This document shows, piece by piece, positions 1 through 7,722 of a stretch of 27,367 nt of DNA (its first letter is position 1; each line of letters opens with the position of its first letter). The translations under genes were made by a program, and so were the position numbers. Under the pieces are notes generated by a model. The model was not told the DNA's origin, did not search any database, and saw nothing but the letters and a program-made list of their open reading frames with translations. The stretch comes from DAOVRL01 sp964459805 (GTDB lineage Bacteria > Planctomycetota > Phycisphaerae > Sedimentisphaerales > Anaerobacaceae): NCBI GenBank assembly GCA_964459805.1, contig CAYWOD010000016.1, forward strand, positions 1 to 27,367. The letters are read 5' to 3'.

Positions 1-1
1 T

Positions 2-106
2 GTTGGCGCAAAGGCTGTTGGCGCAAAGGCTGTTGGCGCAAAGGCTGTTGGCGCAGAAGCTGTTGGTGCAGAGGCTGTTGGCGCAAAGGCTGTTGGTGCA
101 GAAGAG
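2..106 (+). repeat. 15-bp tandem repeat (7 units) inside fliK
   Basis: Seven head-to-tail 15-bp units of the form GTTGGCGCAAAGGCT begin at 2, 17, 32, 47, 62, 77 and 92. Variation is only at positions such as GGC/GGT and AAG/GAA/GAG, and the last unit is degenerate. The array probably continues upstream of the window. Each unit encodes Val-Gly-Ala-(Lys/Glu)-Ala. Because 15 is a multiple of 3, copy-number change alters protein length without shifting the frame. Confidence 0.95.
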
Positions 107-1111
107 CCTGCTACAGGGAGAGATGCCAAAATGTTGGTGCCGGAGTTGGTTGTCAGAGGTGGCCGGACGGCCGCTTCCAATCAAGAGTTGGGCGATGCAG
201 CCAGGCAGGCCATTTCCGCTACCAGGCCCGCACCGTCCGAGAGTCCGATTGTGGCGAGCGGGGGAGTCTCTCAAGCCCAGCCCGGACCCGGTGAGGTTAA
301 TCCGAAAACATCTGTATCTGCTTTCGAGAAAACGGACAATAAGGCCAATGCCGATCAGCAGACCAGAGTGCTGTCAGAGTCGCCCGACGGCAATGGCAAG
401 GAGGCCGGCCTTGGCGAAAAAGGTCTCCCAAGCGACACTTCTTTCCAGAAGCTCAATCCAACGCAGGTCCAAACAACCACCGGCCAGCTAAAAGGCCGCA
501 ACAGCACAAATTCCGACAGCAGTTCTTCTTCAAGCTTCGAGCGGATTGTTTCTCCTAATGACCCCCGGATTCCCGTTGCAGAGCAACCCTCCGGTGCCAC
601 GCAGACCGCAAAGGCGAACGGCAACGCTTCGTCCGGCGATGTTTCTCCAACCGTTGGCGAGCAGATTCAGGAATCCATCAGGGGCTCAATAGGCGAGGCG
701 GACAAACAGATCGCCATACGCCTCAATCCCCCGGAGCTCGGGAAGGTTCTTGTAAAATTCCAGGAGCACGAAGACCAAATCACCGGCCTCCTGGAGGTCA
801 GCAAGGCACAAACGAGGGTGGAGATCCAGCAGGCGCTACCGGAGATAGTGCGAAATCTTCAGGAGCTGGGCGTTCAGATAAGGAGGCTCGAAGTTGTGCT
901 GACGAGCGAACAGGAACGGCAGGGTCTTAACGGTGAATCGACGGCCCCGGAACAGGACAACTTCGCCGGTCAGCGAGGCTCACCAAATCCCAATGCACAG
1001 GCGCCGAACGCGACAGTCAATGAATTGTCGGCAAATGCCGGCGGCTACACCGAATTTGCCGGACGCGGTGAGGCTATAGTTACCGACAAATCGATTGATA
1101 TGTTTGCTTAG
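2..1111 (+). CDS. fliK: Flagellar hook-length control protein FliK, C-terminal part (5' end outside window)
   Basis: FliK is the exported ruler that sets hook length and switches the flagellar type III export gate from hook to filament substrates. The reading frame is open from base 2, so the gene starts upstream of the window; the ATG at 131 is internal. The N-terminal part seen here is a run of VGA(K/E)A pentapeptides, followed by a long low-complexity Gly/Ser/Asn/Gln/Pro-rich linker, as is usual for FliK. A Flg_hook domain (PF02120 type) sits near bases 690-930, with the diagnostic 'LNPPELGKV' motif followed by an amphipathic alpha/beta segment ending around 'VVLTSEQERQ'. A disordered Asn/Ala-rich tail ends at TAG 1109-1111. 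It converges on the glycosyltransferase gene 21 bp downstream. The family call rests on the Flg_hook motif and the flagellin/fliS neighbourhood; the N-terminal ruler part cannot be seen. Confidence 0.86.
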   Translation, partial: VGAKAVGAKAVGAKAVGAEAVGAEAVGAKAVGAEEPATGRDAKMLVPELVVRGGRTAASNQELGDAARQAISATRPAPSESPIVASGGVSQAQPGPGEVNPKTSVSAFEKTDNKANADQQTRVLSESPDGNGKEAGLGEKGLPSDTSFQKLNPTQVQTTTGQLKGRNSTNSDSSSSSSFERIVSPNDPRIPVAEQPSGATQTAKANGNASSGDVSPTVGEQIQESIRGSIGEADKQIAIRLNPPELGKVLVKFQEHEDQITGLLEVSKAQTRVEIQQALPEIVRNLQELGVQIRRLEVVLTSEQERQGLNGESTAPEQDNFAGQRGSPNPNAQAPNATVNELSANAGGYTEFAGRGEAIVTDKSIDMFA

Positions 1112-1132
1112 ACAAACCCGCCGGAGTCCCCA

Positions 1133-2215
1133 TCAATTGCTATCAACCTGTGAGCGTCTGCGGCGTGCAGATTCTATGGACTGTAAGAAGCCCTTCTTGA
1201 AACGGGCGGTTGAGAATCGTTCAATCGCGGTTTTTTGGGCCTGCTGCCCCATTTTCAGAGCCAAATCGGGGTCTTGGAGGAGGATTTTGGCGTAGTTTCT
1301 CAGTTCGTGGGGGTCGTCGCTCAGAAAGCCGCTTACCCCATGTTCGACAGGCGAACCGGGGTGTTTGTTGCCGAGAACTGGCATCCCGGCGGCCATTGCT
1401 TCTACGGTGGCCATGTTGTATCCATCTTCAAGCTGCGGGTCGGCTGTATGGATGTAGAACCGGTGCGATTGCAGTAGCTCTTTCAGATGGTCCCAGTTCC
1501 GAGCGGCTGAGACCCCCGGCAAATCGGGGTTGTGCCCGACAATACGGACCGGCAGCCCATCAAATGCTTTTTTGTAAAAGTCCCATAATAGAATCTTTTT
1601 TCGGCTGTTTATGAAGTTGGAGATTCGCAGGCCTGCTGGTTCTTGGCCTGTATGGGGGAGATAATCGCTCGGGTCGGCGCAGAAGGGGACGATGTCGTCT
1701 GTATAACCCCACGAATTGCCCTTTAGCATAGAGACGGCGACGCCGTGGCCGCCGATAAGATCGAGGTATTTGTGGAGCATTTGCTTCATCTGCTCCGGTT
1801 GGACGTCGGATTTTTCTTCCAATGCCCGACCTTCCAGTGTTGAGTGAATGACCATAAGTTTTGGTTCTTCGCGTAGCTTGACGTCAAGTAGATCGGCTAT
1901 GTTGTGGGCTATGATGCAGTAGTACGCCGTGTTTGATTGCAGTGCGTCCGATAAGCTCAGCAGTCGGGAATTTGGCGGGACCGGGCGCATCTGCTGATCC
2001 CAGGTGTTTTTGTATTGGCCCTTGAGTCCGACGATTATATCAAGCTCGTATCCAAGTACGCCAAGCTGATACACCCAGGCCTCATGACAGTTAAATACAA
2101 GCAGCGCTCTTCTGCGGTTTGGTTCCTGGTGTTTGTGTGTACTCATCAGTTTGAAATATACGCGCAACGCCCAATTTGAGCAAGAGCTATACTTACTATT
2201 TGGCCGGCTACCCAT
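1133..2215 (-). CDS. Glycosyltransferase, GT4-like (GT-B fold)
   Basis: This 360-aa protein resembles GT4 enzymes, which move a sugar from a nucleotide donor to an acceptor in the cytoplasm. The C-terminal half has the typical donor-binding pattern: 'RIVGHNPDLPGV', then 'HRFYIHTADPQLEDGYNMATVEAMAAGMPVL' in two stretches, then 'GVSGFLSDDP' and a closing helix. The usual E-x7-E motif reads D-x7-E here (Asp of 'EDGYNMATVE'). The N-terminal acceptor half is poorly conserved. The ATG at 2215 is preceded by GGAG with about 9 bases of spacing. A second Met at 2146 lacks a ribosome site, so the longer form is kept, although its first 25 residues look unlike a Rossmann start. The gene is divergent from flagellin and convergent with fliK, which suggests a role in modifying flagellin or surface glycans; substrate and acceptor are unknown. 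Confidence 0.88.
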   Translation of the reverse strand: MGSRPNSKYSSCSNWALRVYFKLMSTHKHQEPNRRRALLVFNCHEAWVYQLGVLGYELDIIVGLKGQYKNTWDQQMRPVPPNSRLLSLSDALQSNTAYYCIIAHNIADLLDVKLREEPKLMVIHSTLEGRALEEKSDVQPEQMKQMLHKYLDLIGGHGVAVSMLKGNSWGYTDDIVPFCADPSDYLPHTGQEPAGLRISNFINSRKKILLWDFYKKAFDGLPVRIVGHNPDLPGVSAARNWDHLKELLQSHRFYIHTADPQLEDGYNMATVEAMAAGMPVLGNKHPGSPVEHGVSGFLSDDPHELRNYAKILLQDPDLALKMGQQAQKTAIERFSTARFKKGFLQSIESARRRRSQVDSN

Positions 2216-2537
2216 AAAGACATTCTCCAGCGAAGGTCATCGAGCTGGGGATTCTTTTGGCGTTGAATTTGCTGGTCCTGAAGAATTTTGGAATTTATTT
2301 GGCTTTGGGCAGCCTTGGCCTGCAATTATCAGTATTCCCAGCGGCGGTATTACAGGGCCGGCAATTTTGCGCTTACTCTCGATAAAGAAAGGGCTTAAGT
2401 TTTCATCTTCTTAATCGAAAAAAGCCACTGGAAACGTATATTTCCGATGTGCTTGTTGCACGTCTAATCGTGAATTGACAGGGCTTGGCGAGGCCGTGAA
2501 ATTGTCAAGTATTGTTTAAAAGTAAGGAGCAAAAGAC
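2216..2537. promoter_or_regulatory. Divergent intergenic region upstream of flagellin
   Basis: This 322-bp gap must hold the flagellin promoter and possibly that of the glycosyltransferase. A TTGACA hexamer lies at 2475-2480, but the hexamer 17 bases on (GAAATT) is a poor -10. TTGACA pairs with TGTCAA about 20 bases downstream as a 6-bp inverted repeat. I could not find a convincing sigma-28 (TAAA-N15-GCCGATAA) or sigma-54 (TGGC-N8-TTGC) site. AAGGAG, 8 bases before the flagellin ATG, is a clear ribosome site. No gene is seen in the gap. Confidence 0.4.
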
Positions 2538-3356
2538 ATGTTAGCAATCAAGAACAACCTTATGGCAGTGAATGCTGCTCGACAGTTGGGCAACAGCTAC
2601 GATGCCTTATCCAAGTCTGTCGAGAGGCTGTCGTCCGGGCTGCGTATCAACAGTGCCAAGGACGACGCAGCCGGCCTGGCCGTTCGCGAGATGATGCGAG
2701 CAGACATCGCCGTGCTTCAGCAGGGCGCCCGGAACGCCCAGGATGGCATCAGCATGCTGCAGACGATGGAGGGTGCTTTGGCGACGATCGATGATGTCCT
2801 CGTTCGGATGCAGTCGCTGGCTGAGCAGGCCTCTACGGGCTCGTATTCCTCAGCTCAGCGAAGCATTATGCACAACGAGTTTGATGAAATGCGTCAGGAA
2901 ATCGACCGTGTCGCCGGGGCCACCAACTTTAACGGCATCAGCATGCTCGACAATTCCACTACGGTGTCAATCCACTTCGGCGAGTTGACGACCGACAAGA
3001 TTGACATCGCCGGCAGCATTATGACGAGTGCTGCGGACGGGCTTGCCGTTACGGCTCTGGCCATCAATGGCACATCCTGCGCTAAGGCCGCTTTGGCGAC
3101 GCTGGATACCGCCATCGGGATTAAAGACATCGCTCGCGCCAAGTTCGGTTACAAAATGAACCGTCTGGAAGGCACTGTCAATGTTCTCAACATTCAGGCC
3201 GAGAACCTGCTGACTGCCGAATCGCGTGTTTCGGATGTCGATGTCGCCACCGAAATGGCGGCGCTGACCAGAAATCAGGTGTTGGCACAGGCCGGTATCT
3301 CCATGCTGGCACAGGCCAACGCAATGCCGCAGATGGCGCTGAATCTGCTTAGATAA
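2538..3356 (+). CDS. fliC: Flagellin, short D0-D1 type
   Basis: This is the filament subunit, exported through the flagellar type III system and polymerised outside the cell. At 272 aa it has only the conserved terminal regions that form D0/D1: the N-terminal part through about residue 140 with the signature 'SSGLRINSAKDDAAGLA', and the C-terminal part ending 'ANAMPQMALNLLR'. Only about 50 residues lie between them (residues ~140-195), so D2/D3 are essentially absent. A single cysteine occurs at residue 181, in the hinge segment 'INGTSCAKAAL'. Hydroxyl residues in the middle segment are possible O-glycosylation sites (inference). AAGGAG lies 8 bases before the ATG. FliS, its export chaperone, follows, and glycosylation-type genes lie on both sides. 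The flagellin identity is certain; whether it is the only flagellin in the genome cannot be told. Confidence 0.97.
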   Translation: MLAIKNNLMAVNAARQLGNSYDALSKSVERLSSGLRINSAKDDAAGLAVREMMRADIAVLQQGARNAQDGISMLQTMEGALATIDDVLVRMQSLAEQASTGSYSSAQRSIMHNEFDEMRQEIDRVAGATNFNGISMLDNSTTVSIHFGELTTDKIDIAGSIMTSAADGLAVTALAINGTSCAKAALATLDTAIGIKDIARAKFGYKMNRLEGTVNVLNIQAENLLTAESRVSDVDVATEMAALTRNQVLAQAGISMLAQANAMPQMALNLLR

Positions 3357-3387
3357 CAGCGGCATCTGAACATCGGATGGTAATTCA

Positions 3388-3426
3388 GGGGAGATGACCG
3401 GTACAGAAAGTACGAGTCATCTCCCC
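3388..3426 (+). terminator. Long hairpin after flagellin (terminator or mRNA-stabilising)
   Basis: GGGGAGATGAC (3388-3398) and GTCATCTCCCC (3416-3426) form a perfect 11-bp stem. Inside it, GTAC (3401-3404) can pair with GTAC (3410-3413) across an AGAAA loop. It lies 31 bp after the flagellin stop. No T-run follows, so a stabilising or partial-termination hairpin is as likely as a classical Rho-independent terminator. Confidence 0.6.
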
Positions 3427-3529
3427 ATATTGTGGAATGCCAAACGATGCTGCACCGAAATACATCTGCAATCGGTCTGAAAAGTAACATTCGGGTTTTG
3501 AATTCCCGAAGAAGATACGGAGTACAACT

Positions 3530-3889
3530 ATGAATGGAGTCTCGGCATATCAAGAAACATCCGTTACCACAGAAAGCAAAGGTCGGCTCATAGTAATGCT
3601 CTACGATGGAGCAGTCAAATTCATGCGCCTGGCAATCAAGGATATGGAGGCGCAGGACGACGAGTCGAAGGCCCGCTACATAAACAGGGCCCAGGATATC
3701 ATCAACGAGCTAAACACGGTTTTGGATATGGAAGCCGGTGGCGAAATATCCGCCAACCTGCGAAAGCTGTATCTGTTTATGAGTCGGCGCCTATCAGAAG
3801 CCAATATAAAGCGCGACCCTCAGATGATCCGTGAAGTGATTACCCTGATGGAAGAGCTCAACAAGAGTTGGAGAGCGATCACCGGTTGA
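3530..3889 (+). CDS. fliS: Flagellar export chaperone FliS
   Basis: FliS binds the C-terminal disordered part of flagellin in the cytoplasm, prevents premature polymerisation and delivers flagellin to the export gate. The protein has 119 aa, close to the family norm, and is all-helical. It has the typical N-terminal 'AYQETSVTTESKGRLIVMLYDGAVKFMRLA' pattern (two stretches here), a central 'RAQDIINELNTVLDMEAGGEIS' helix pair, and 'LYLFMSRRLSEANIKRD'. CGGAG lies about 7 bases before the ATG. It sits 173 bp after flagellin, with a hairpin between, and so may be transcribed separately or by read-through. No partner fliD is in the window. Confidence 0.95.
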   Translation: MNGVSAYQETSVTTESKGRLIVMLYDGAVKFMRLAIKDMEAQDDESKARYINRAQDIINELNTVLDMEAGGEISANLRKLYLFMSRRLSEANIKRDPQMIREVITLMEELNKSWRAITG

Positions 3890-3952
3890 GGACGTAGTCC
3901 TGCCTTTGCAGAATTACCAGGTTGAGTAACGCGGGTCATTTTGCCCATTGTA

Positions 3953-3992
3953 AGGCCGGGGAGAGGACGGTTAGGCTATTGACGCCCGGCCT
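3953..3992 (+). terminator. GC-rich hairpin after fliS
   Basis: AGGCCGGG (3953-3960) and CCCGGCCT (3985-3992) can form an 8-bp stem about 65 bp after fliS, with a loop of 24 bases. Only a short T-rich stretch (CGTTCATTTC) follows. It is the only terminator-like structure I see in the 283-bp gap between fliS and the GT41 gene. The rest of that gap holds no gene that I can support. Confidence 0.35.
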
Positions 3993-4172
3993 CGTTCATT
4001 TCAATTGCGGCATTCAGCCGCAGGCGTCTCCCAAAAAACCTGCCCTCAAATCGGCATTTTTGCCGATGTTGTACATTATAAGGCTGATACTCGGGCGGCT
4101 CTGCTGCAGAGGTCCGTCCGATGGGGGGCGTTTCAGTAGCAATCTCTGTCATTTTATTGCCAAGAGGTCCGG

Positions 4173-6017
4173 ATGAGTTGGAGTCAGAGCAACAAGCCGA
4201 GAGAATCTTTTGCCTTTGAGCCGGGTTCCCATTCTGCAATTTCTCGCAAAATGGGGGCCCAGGCAATCTGTTCCAGAGACGGCGCGGCGCAATTGCTTGC
4301 TGCCGCCAAAGCTGCCGTTGCATCCGGAGAATTTGAGCGGGCGGCGGATATTCTTGATAACCAGGCGGTTGAAACTCTTTGGGAAATGTTTGAAGAAGAC
4401 CCGTCTCGGACGGAGCTCATATTTGAGCTTGCTGCGATATGGTGGAAAATGGGCCGGGAGAGAGAGGCCGAGGAATGCTACAAAAGGCTTGTCGATAGCA
4501 GACCGGGCGGCGCAGCCTACAACAAGCTGGGCTGCCTGTGTCAATATATGGGACGAATGTCCGAGGCCGTGCAATATCAGCAAAAGGCCGTGGAGGCCGA
4601 ACCCGACAGACCGGAGCTCTGGGCCAACTTGGCCAGGGTTCTGATGGAAACCGGCAGTGCGCAGGAGGGCATCGACCTGTTGAAAAGGACGATAGAGAAG
4701 ATGCCCGACAACTCACAGGCACATTCAAATTATCTGCTTCGCCTTCATCAAATGTCGGAGCTGGATCCACAGATGCTTTTTGACGAGCACAGGCGGTGGG
4801 GCCGGATTCATGCCCCGGCGAGTTTGGCCGGGACGACTCACCACAATGTCCCGGACCACGACCGAAGGCTTCGAATCGGCTATATCTCGCCTGATTTTCG
4901 CAGGCACTCGGTGGCATATTTCTTCGAATCGCTTCTCGATGGACACGATCGGCAAGATGTCGAGGTATATGGCTACGGCAATGTCGAGTTCCCGGACGAT
5001 ATTACCAGGCGTATCGAGCAGAAGTTTGATCGCTACCGAAACATACGTGATATTGGTAATGAAGCTGTGGCAGAATTGATTGAGCAGGACGGGATAGACA
5101 TCCTGGTGGACCTTGCCGGGCACGTTGGTGACAATCGCTTAGGCGTCCTGGCGCGTAAGCCCGCTCCAATCCAGGTCGCCTACCTCGGATATCCCGATAC
5201 GACAGGGGTCGAGGCGATAGATTATCGTTTGACGGACACTTTAGCTGATCCGCCGCAGTTACAGCGGTTCTATACCGAAGAGCTGATCTTTCTGTCGCAG
5301 GGCTTTCTCTGCTATAGACCTCCGGATTTTGCCCCGCCCGTATCGCTGCTGCCCGCCGATGCGAACGGTTACATAACCTTCGGGTCGTTCAACAATAACT
5401 GCAAGATAAATCCGGTGGTTACGCAGCTCTGGGCCGAGGTACTAAAGGCCAATGATAACTCGCGTCTCTTGCTGAAGCTCAAAGGGGGCAGCGAGCCTCT
5501 AATCAGGGACCGTTATCTGGACCGTTTTGAAAAGGCGGGCCTCAGCCGGACGAGGGTGGATATATGTGGCTGGAAGTCTCCTGCCGAACACCTGCAAACG
5601 TATGGACAGATGGACATCGCGCTGGACACCTACCCGTATAACGGGACCACCACGACTTGTGAGGCATTGTGGATGGGGGTGCCGACGATCTCGCTTATCG
5701 GCGAATGCCACGCTTCGCGGGTTGGACTAAGCATATTGAGTCGTGTGGGTCTGGAGTTCTTTGCCGCCTCAACGTCCCGGGAGTATGTCACCAAGGCGAC
5801 GGCGCTTGCGACAAATCTCCCGGCCCTTGCGCAGATTCGCACTTCGATGAGGGCGAGAATCGCCACTTCAGGACTGTGCTATGCAAAGGGCTTTGCCGAC
5901 CAGGCCGAAGCGGCCTATCGCGGAATGTGGCATCGATGGTGCCGGGCCCGTAGGACTAATGTTATGAGCGGGGACGCCGTTTTGCGACAGACTCCCACGA
6001 CCGGAACCCGGCAGTGA
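4173..6017 (+). CDS. TPR-containing GT41 O-GlcNAc transferase-like (SPINDLY) glycosyltransferase
   Basis: GT41 enzymes transfer GlcNAc (OGT) or fucose (plant SPY) from nucleotide sugar to Ser/Thr of cytoplasmic proteins. This 614-aa protein has TPR-like helical repeats over about residues 40-200 (for example 'AYNKLGCLCQYMGRMSEAV' then 'LWANLARVLMETG'), followed by the GT-B catalytic part. It shows 'RIGYISPDFRRHSVAYF' (R234 to F249) with His245 at the position of the OGT N-domain histidine. Next come 'DILVDLAGH' and 'KPAPIQVAYLGYPDTTG', then 'FGSFNNNCKINP' with Lys411 matching the donor-phosphate lysine, and 'DTYPYNGTTTTCEALWMG' typical of the UDP-binding region. AGAGG precedes the ATG. The GTGA overlap with the next frame suggests coupling to wlbA. 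The flagellin/fliS neighbourhood points to flagellin as the acceptor, which is an inference; the donor sugar is unknown. Confidence 0.93.
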   Translation: MSWSQSNKPRESFAFEPGSHSAISRKMGAQAICSRDGAAQLLAAAKAAVASGEFERAADILDNQAVETLWEMFEEDPSRTELIFELAAIWWKMGREREAEECYKRLVDSRPGGAAYNKLGCLCQYMGRMSEAVQYQQKAVEAEPDRPELWANLARVLMETGSAQEGIDLLKRTIEKMPDNSQAHSNYLLRLHQMSELDPQMLFDEHRRWGRIHAPASLAGTTHHNVPDHDRRLRIGYISPDFRRHSVAYFFESLLDGHDRQDVEVYGYGNVEFPDDITRRIEQKFDRYRNIRDIGNEAVAELIEQDGIDILVDLAGHVGDNRLGVLARKPAPIQVAYLGYPDTTGVEAIDYRLTDTLADPPQLQRFYTEELIFLSQGFLCYRPPDFAPPVSLLPADANGYITFGSFNNNCKINPVVTQLWAEVLKANDNSRLLLKLKGGSEPLIRDRYLDRFEKAGLSRTRVDICGWKSPAEHLQTYGQMDIALDTYPYNGTTTTCEALWMGVPTISLIGECHASRVGLSILSRVGLEFFAASTSREYVTKATALATNLPALAQIRTSMRARIATSGLCYAKGFADQAEAAYRGMWHRWCRARRTNVMSGDAVLRQTPTTGTRQ

Positions 6018-6040
6018 AGTTGAACACGGGGTGTAATCCT

Positions 6041-7000
6041 ATGAAACGATTCGCACTAATCGGAGCCGCCGGATATATTGCTCCTCGTCACATGAAGGCC
6101 ATAAAGCACTCCGGCAATGACATAGTGGCCGCGGTCGATAAGAGTGATTCTGTCGGCATTATTGATTCCTATTTCCCTGATGCCGATTTCTTCACTGAAT
6201 TCGAGCGTTTCGACCGGCACATTGAGAAGCTAAGGCGCCGGAGGGGCTATGGAATTGACTATGTTTCTATCTGTTCTCCGAACTACCTTCACGATGCCCA
6301 CATTCGATTTGCCCTGAGAGTAGGGGCGGACGCCATTTGTGAGAAACCTCTGGTTCTCAATCCCTGGAACGTTGACGCCTTGGCCTCTATCGAGTCTGAG
6401 ACGGGCAAAAGAGTTTACAACATTCTGCAGTTGCGGCTTCATCCGTCCATCGCGGCCTTGAAGCGGGATGTTGAAAATTCGACAATGACGAAGAAGTGCG
6501 ATATTGACTTGACCTATATTGCACCTCGCGGCAGGTGGTATTTGTTCTCGTGGAAGGGAGACATCAGCAAATCGGGCGGACTTGCGACGAACATAGGTAT
6601 CCATTTCTTTGATATGCTGATTTGGGTTTTTGGTGCGGTGCAGGATATTGTGGTCCATATATCCGAACCGGCGCGGGCCGCTGGTTTCATCGAGCTCGAA
6701 AAGGCCAGGGTTCGCTGGTTTCTCTCAATTGACGGCGCCGATATGCCTGTTCCGCCCGAGGAGCCGGACGCCAAGAGTTACCGGTCGATCAGGATTGAGG
6801 GGGAGGAAATCAAGTTCTCAGATGGGTTTAAGGACCTTCATACTCAAAGCTATGCCCGCATCCTCGACGGTCGGGGATTTGGACTCGCCGCCGCCCACCC
6901 TTCGATAGAAGCAGCATATTCAATTCGCAATGCAGAGCCTGTCGGCCTCAAGGGTGAGTACCACCCTCTGCTGGGGCGGTCAAAGGTATGCTGCCATTGA
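6041..7000 (+). CDS. wlbA: WlbA/WbpB-type UDP-N-acetyl-glucosaminuronate 3-dehydrogenase
   Basis: WlbA/WbpB oxidises C3 of UDP-GlcNAc-uronic acid, using a tightly bound NAD, to the 3-keto sugar. That product is then aminated by WbpE/WlbC and acetylated by WbpD/WlbB. The protein has 319 aa and an N-terminal Rossmann start, 'MKRFALIGAAGYIAPRHMKA', which from memory closely matches Bordetella WlbA. 'SICSPNYLH', the Gfo/Idh/MocA lysine motif 'CEKPL' (Lys102), 'DLTYIAPRGRWYLFSWKGD' and 'NIGIHFFDML' (His188) all fit this subfamily rather than generic Gfo/Idh enzymes. A GTG at 6014 in the same frame overlaps the upstream stop, but the Rossmann strand begins at the ATG at 6041, with a weak ACGGGG upstream, so 6041 is chosen. 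The acetyltransferase follows 53 bp downstream. The pathway's UDP-GlcNAc 6-dehydrogenase (WbpA) and aminotransferase (WbpE) are not in the window. Confidence 0.9.
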   Translation: MKRFALIGAAGYIAPRHMKAIKHSGNDIVAAVDKSDSVGIIDSYFPDADFFTEFERFDRHIEKLRRRRGYGIDYVSICSPNYLHDAHIRFALRVGADAICEKPLVLNPWNVDALASIESETGKRVYNILQLRLHPSIAALKRDVENSTMTKKCDIDLTYIAPRGRWYLFSWKGDISKSGGLATNIGIHFFDMLIWVFGAVQDIVVHISEPARAAGFIELEKARVRWFLSIDGADMPVPPEEPDAKSYRSIRIEGEEIKFSDGFKDLHTQSYARILDGRGFGLAAAHPSIEAAYSIRNAEPVGLKGEYHPLLGRSKVCCH

Positions 7001-7053
7001 TCTCGGCTAACTCCTGACAGCGGTGACGCCGTGGAAGTGTAAGAGCAACTATT

Positions 7054-7722
7054 ATGTCTGAAACAGATTATTTTGTTCACGAATCAGCCTGCGTCGATCA
7101 GCCCTGCCGCATCGGCAAAGGTACTAAGATTTGGCATTTCTCACACGTTATGAAAGATGCTCAGATAGGGCGGAACTGCATTCTGGGCCAGAACGTACAT
7201 GTCGCCGGCGGTGTGGTCATCGGCGACAACGTTAAAGTCCAGAACAACGTCTCTCTCTACACCGGGGCGGTTATTGAGGACGATGTGTTTCTCGGCCCTT
7301 CCTGCGTACTGACGAATGTCACGAATCCACGGTCACAAGTCAACAGACACGACCTTTACGAGAGGACTATTCTTCGCCGCGGCGCAACCGTAGGCGCCAA
7401 TGCCACCGTTATCTGTGGCGTTGAGTTAGGCAAATACTGTTTTGTTGCGGCAGGTGCTGTGGTTGTCCAGGATGTACCGAATTATGCACTGATGGCGGGT
7501 GTGCCCGCTAGGCAAAGGGGATGGATGAGCAGGCACGGTGTTCGTTTGCCTGAGCCTGATTCCGATGGTATTATGGTCTGTCCGGAAAGCGGCTACCGAT
7601 ATAAATTGGCTGAGCAAAACCTGGTCGGATGTCTTGACTTGGATGAGGATGAGCCGCTGCCTCCGGATAAGGCCGTGGGCGGAGTGCTGTATATCGGCAT
7701 AAAAGAGAATTCGTCCATGTAG
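7054..7722 (+). CDS. wbpD: WbpD/WlbB-type UDP-2-acetamido-3-amino-glucuronate N-acetyltransferase
   Basis: This family uses acetyl-CoA to acetylate the 3-amino group, giving UDP-2,3-diacetamido-2,3-dideoxy-glucuronate, a cytoplasmic precursor for O-antigens and protein-linked glycans. The 222-aa protein is a left-handed beta-helix of hexapeptide repeats from residue ~8 ('VHESACVDQPCRIGKGTKIW') to ~160 ('GAVVVQDVPNYALMAGVPAR'). The subfamily pieces 'KIWHFSHV', 'GQNVHVAGGVVIGDNVKVQ' and 'PSCVLTNVTNPRS' are present. A C-terminal extension contains 'CPESGYRYKL', common in this group. Only a weak AAGAG-like ribosome site precedes the ATG. Adjacency to wlbA makes the pathway assignment firm; a related sialic-acid or QuiNAc-type acetyltransferase is the alternative. 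A palindromic repeat starts directly after the TAG. Confidence 0.88.
   Translation: MSETDYFVHESACVDQPCRIGKGTKIWHFSHVMKDAQIGRNCILGQNVHVAGGVVIGDNVKVQNNVSLYTGAVIEDDVFLGPSCVLTNVTNPRSQVNRHDLYERTILRRGATVGANATVICGVELGKYCFVAAGAVVVQDVPNYALMAGVPARQRGWMSRHGVRLPEPDSDGIMVCPESGYRYKLAEQNLVGCLDLDEDEPLPPDKAVGGVLYIGIKENSSM

Noticed and set aside
3..491. Open frame with 'AQRLLAQRLL' repeats
   Set aside because: It is the shifted-frame reading of the fliK minisatellite; the fliK frame (2-1111) continues into the Flg_hook domain.
2216..2537. Sigma-28 or sigma-54 promoter before flagellin
   Set aside because: CTCGATAA near 2375 resembles a sigma-28 -10, but no TAAA lies 15 bases upstream. TTGGCGAGGCCGTGAA lacks the GC of a sigma-54 -12.
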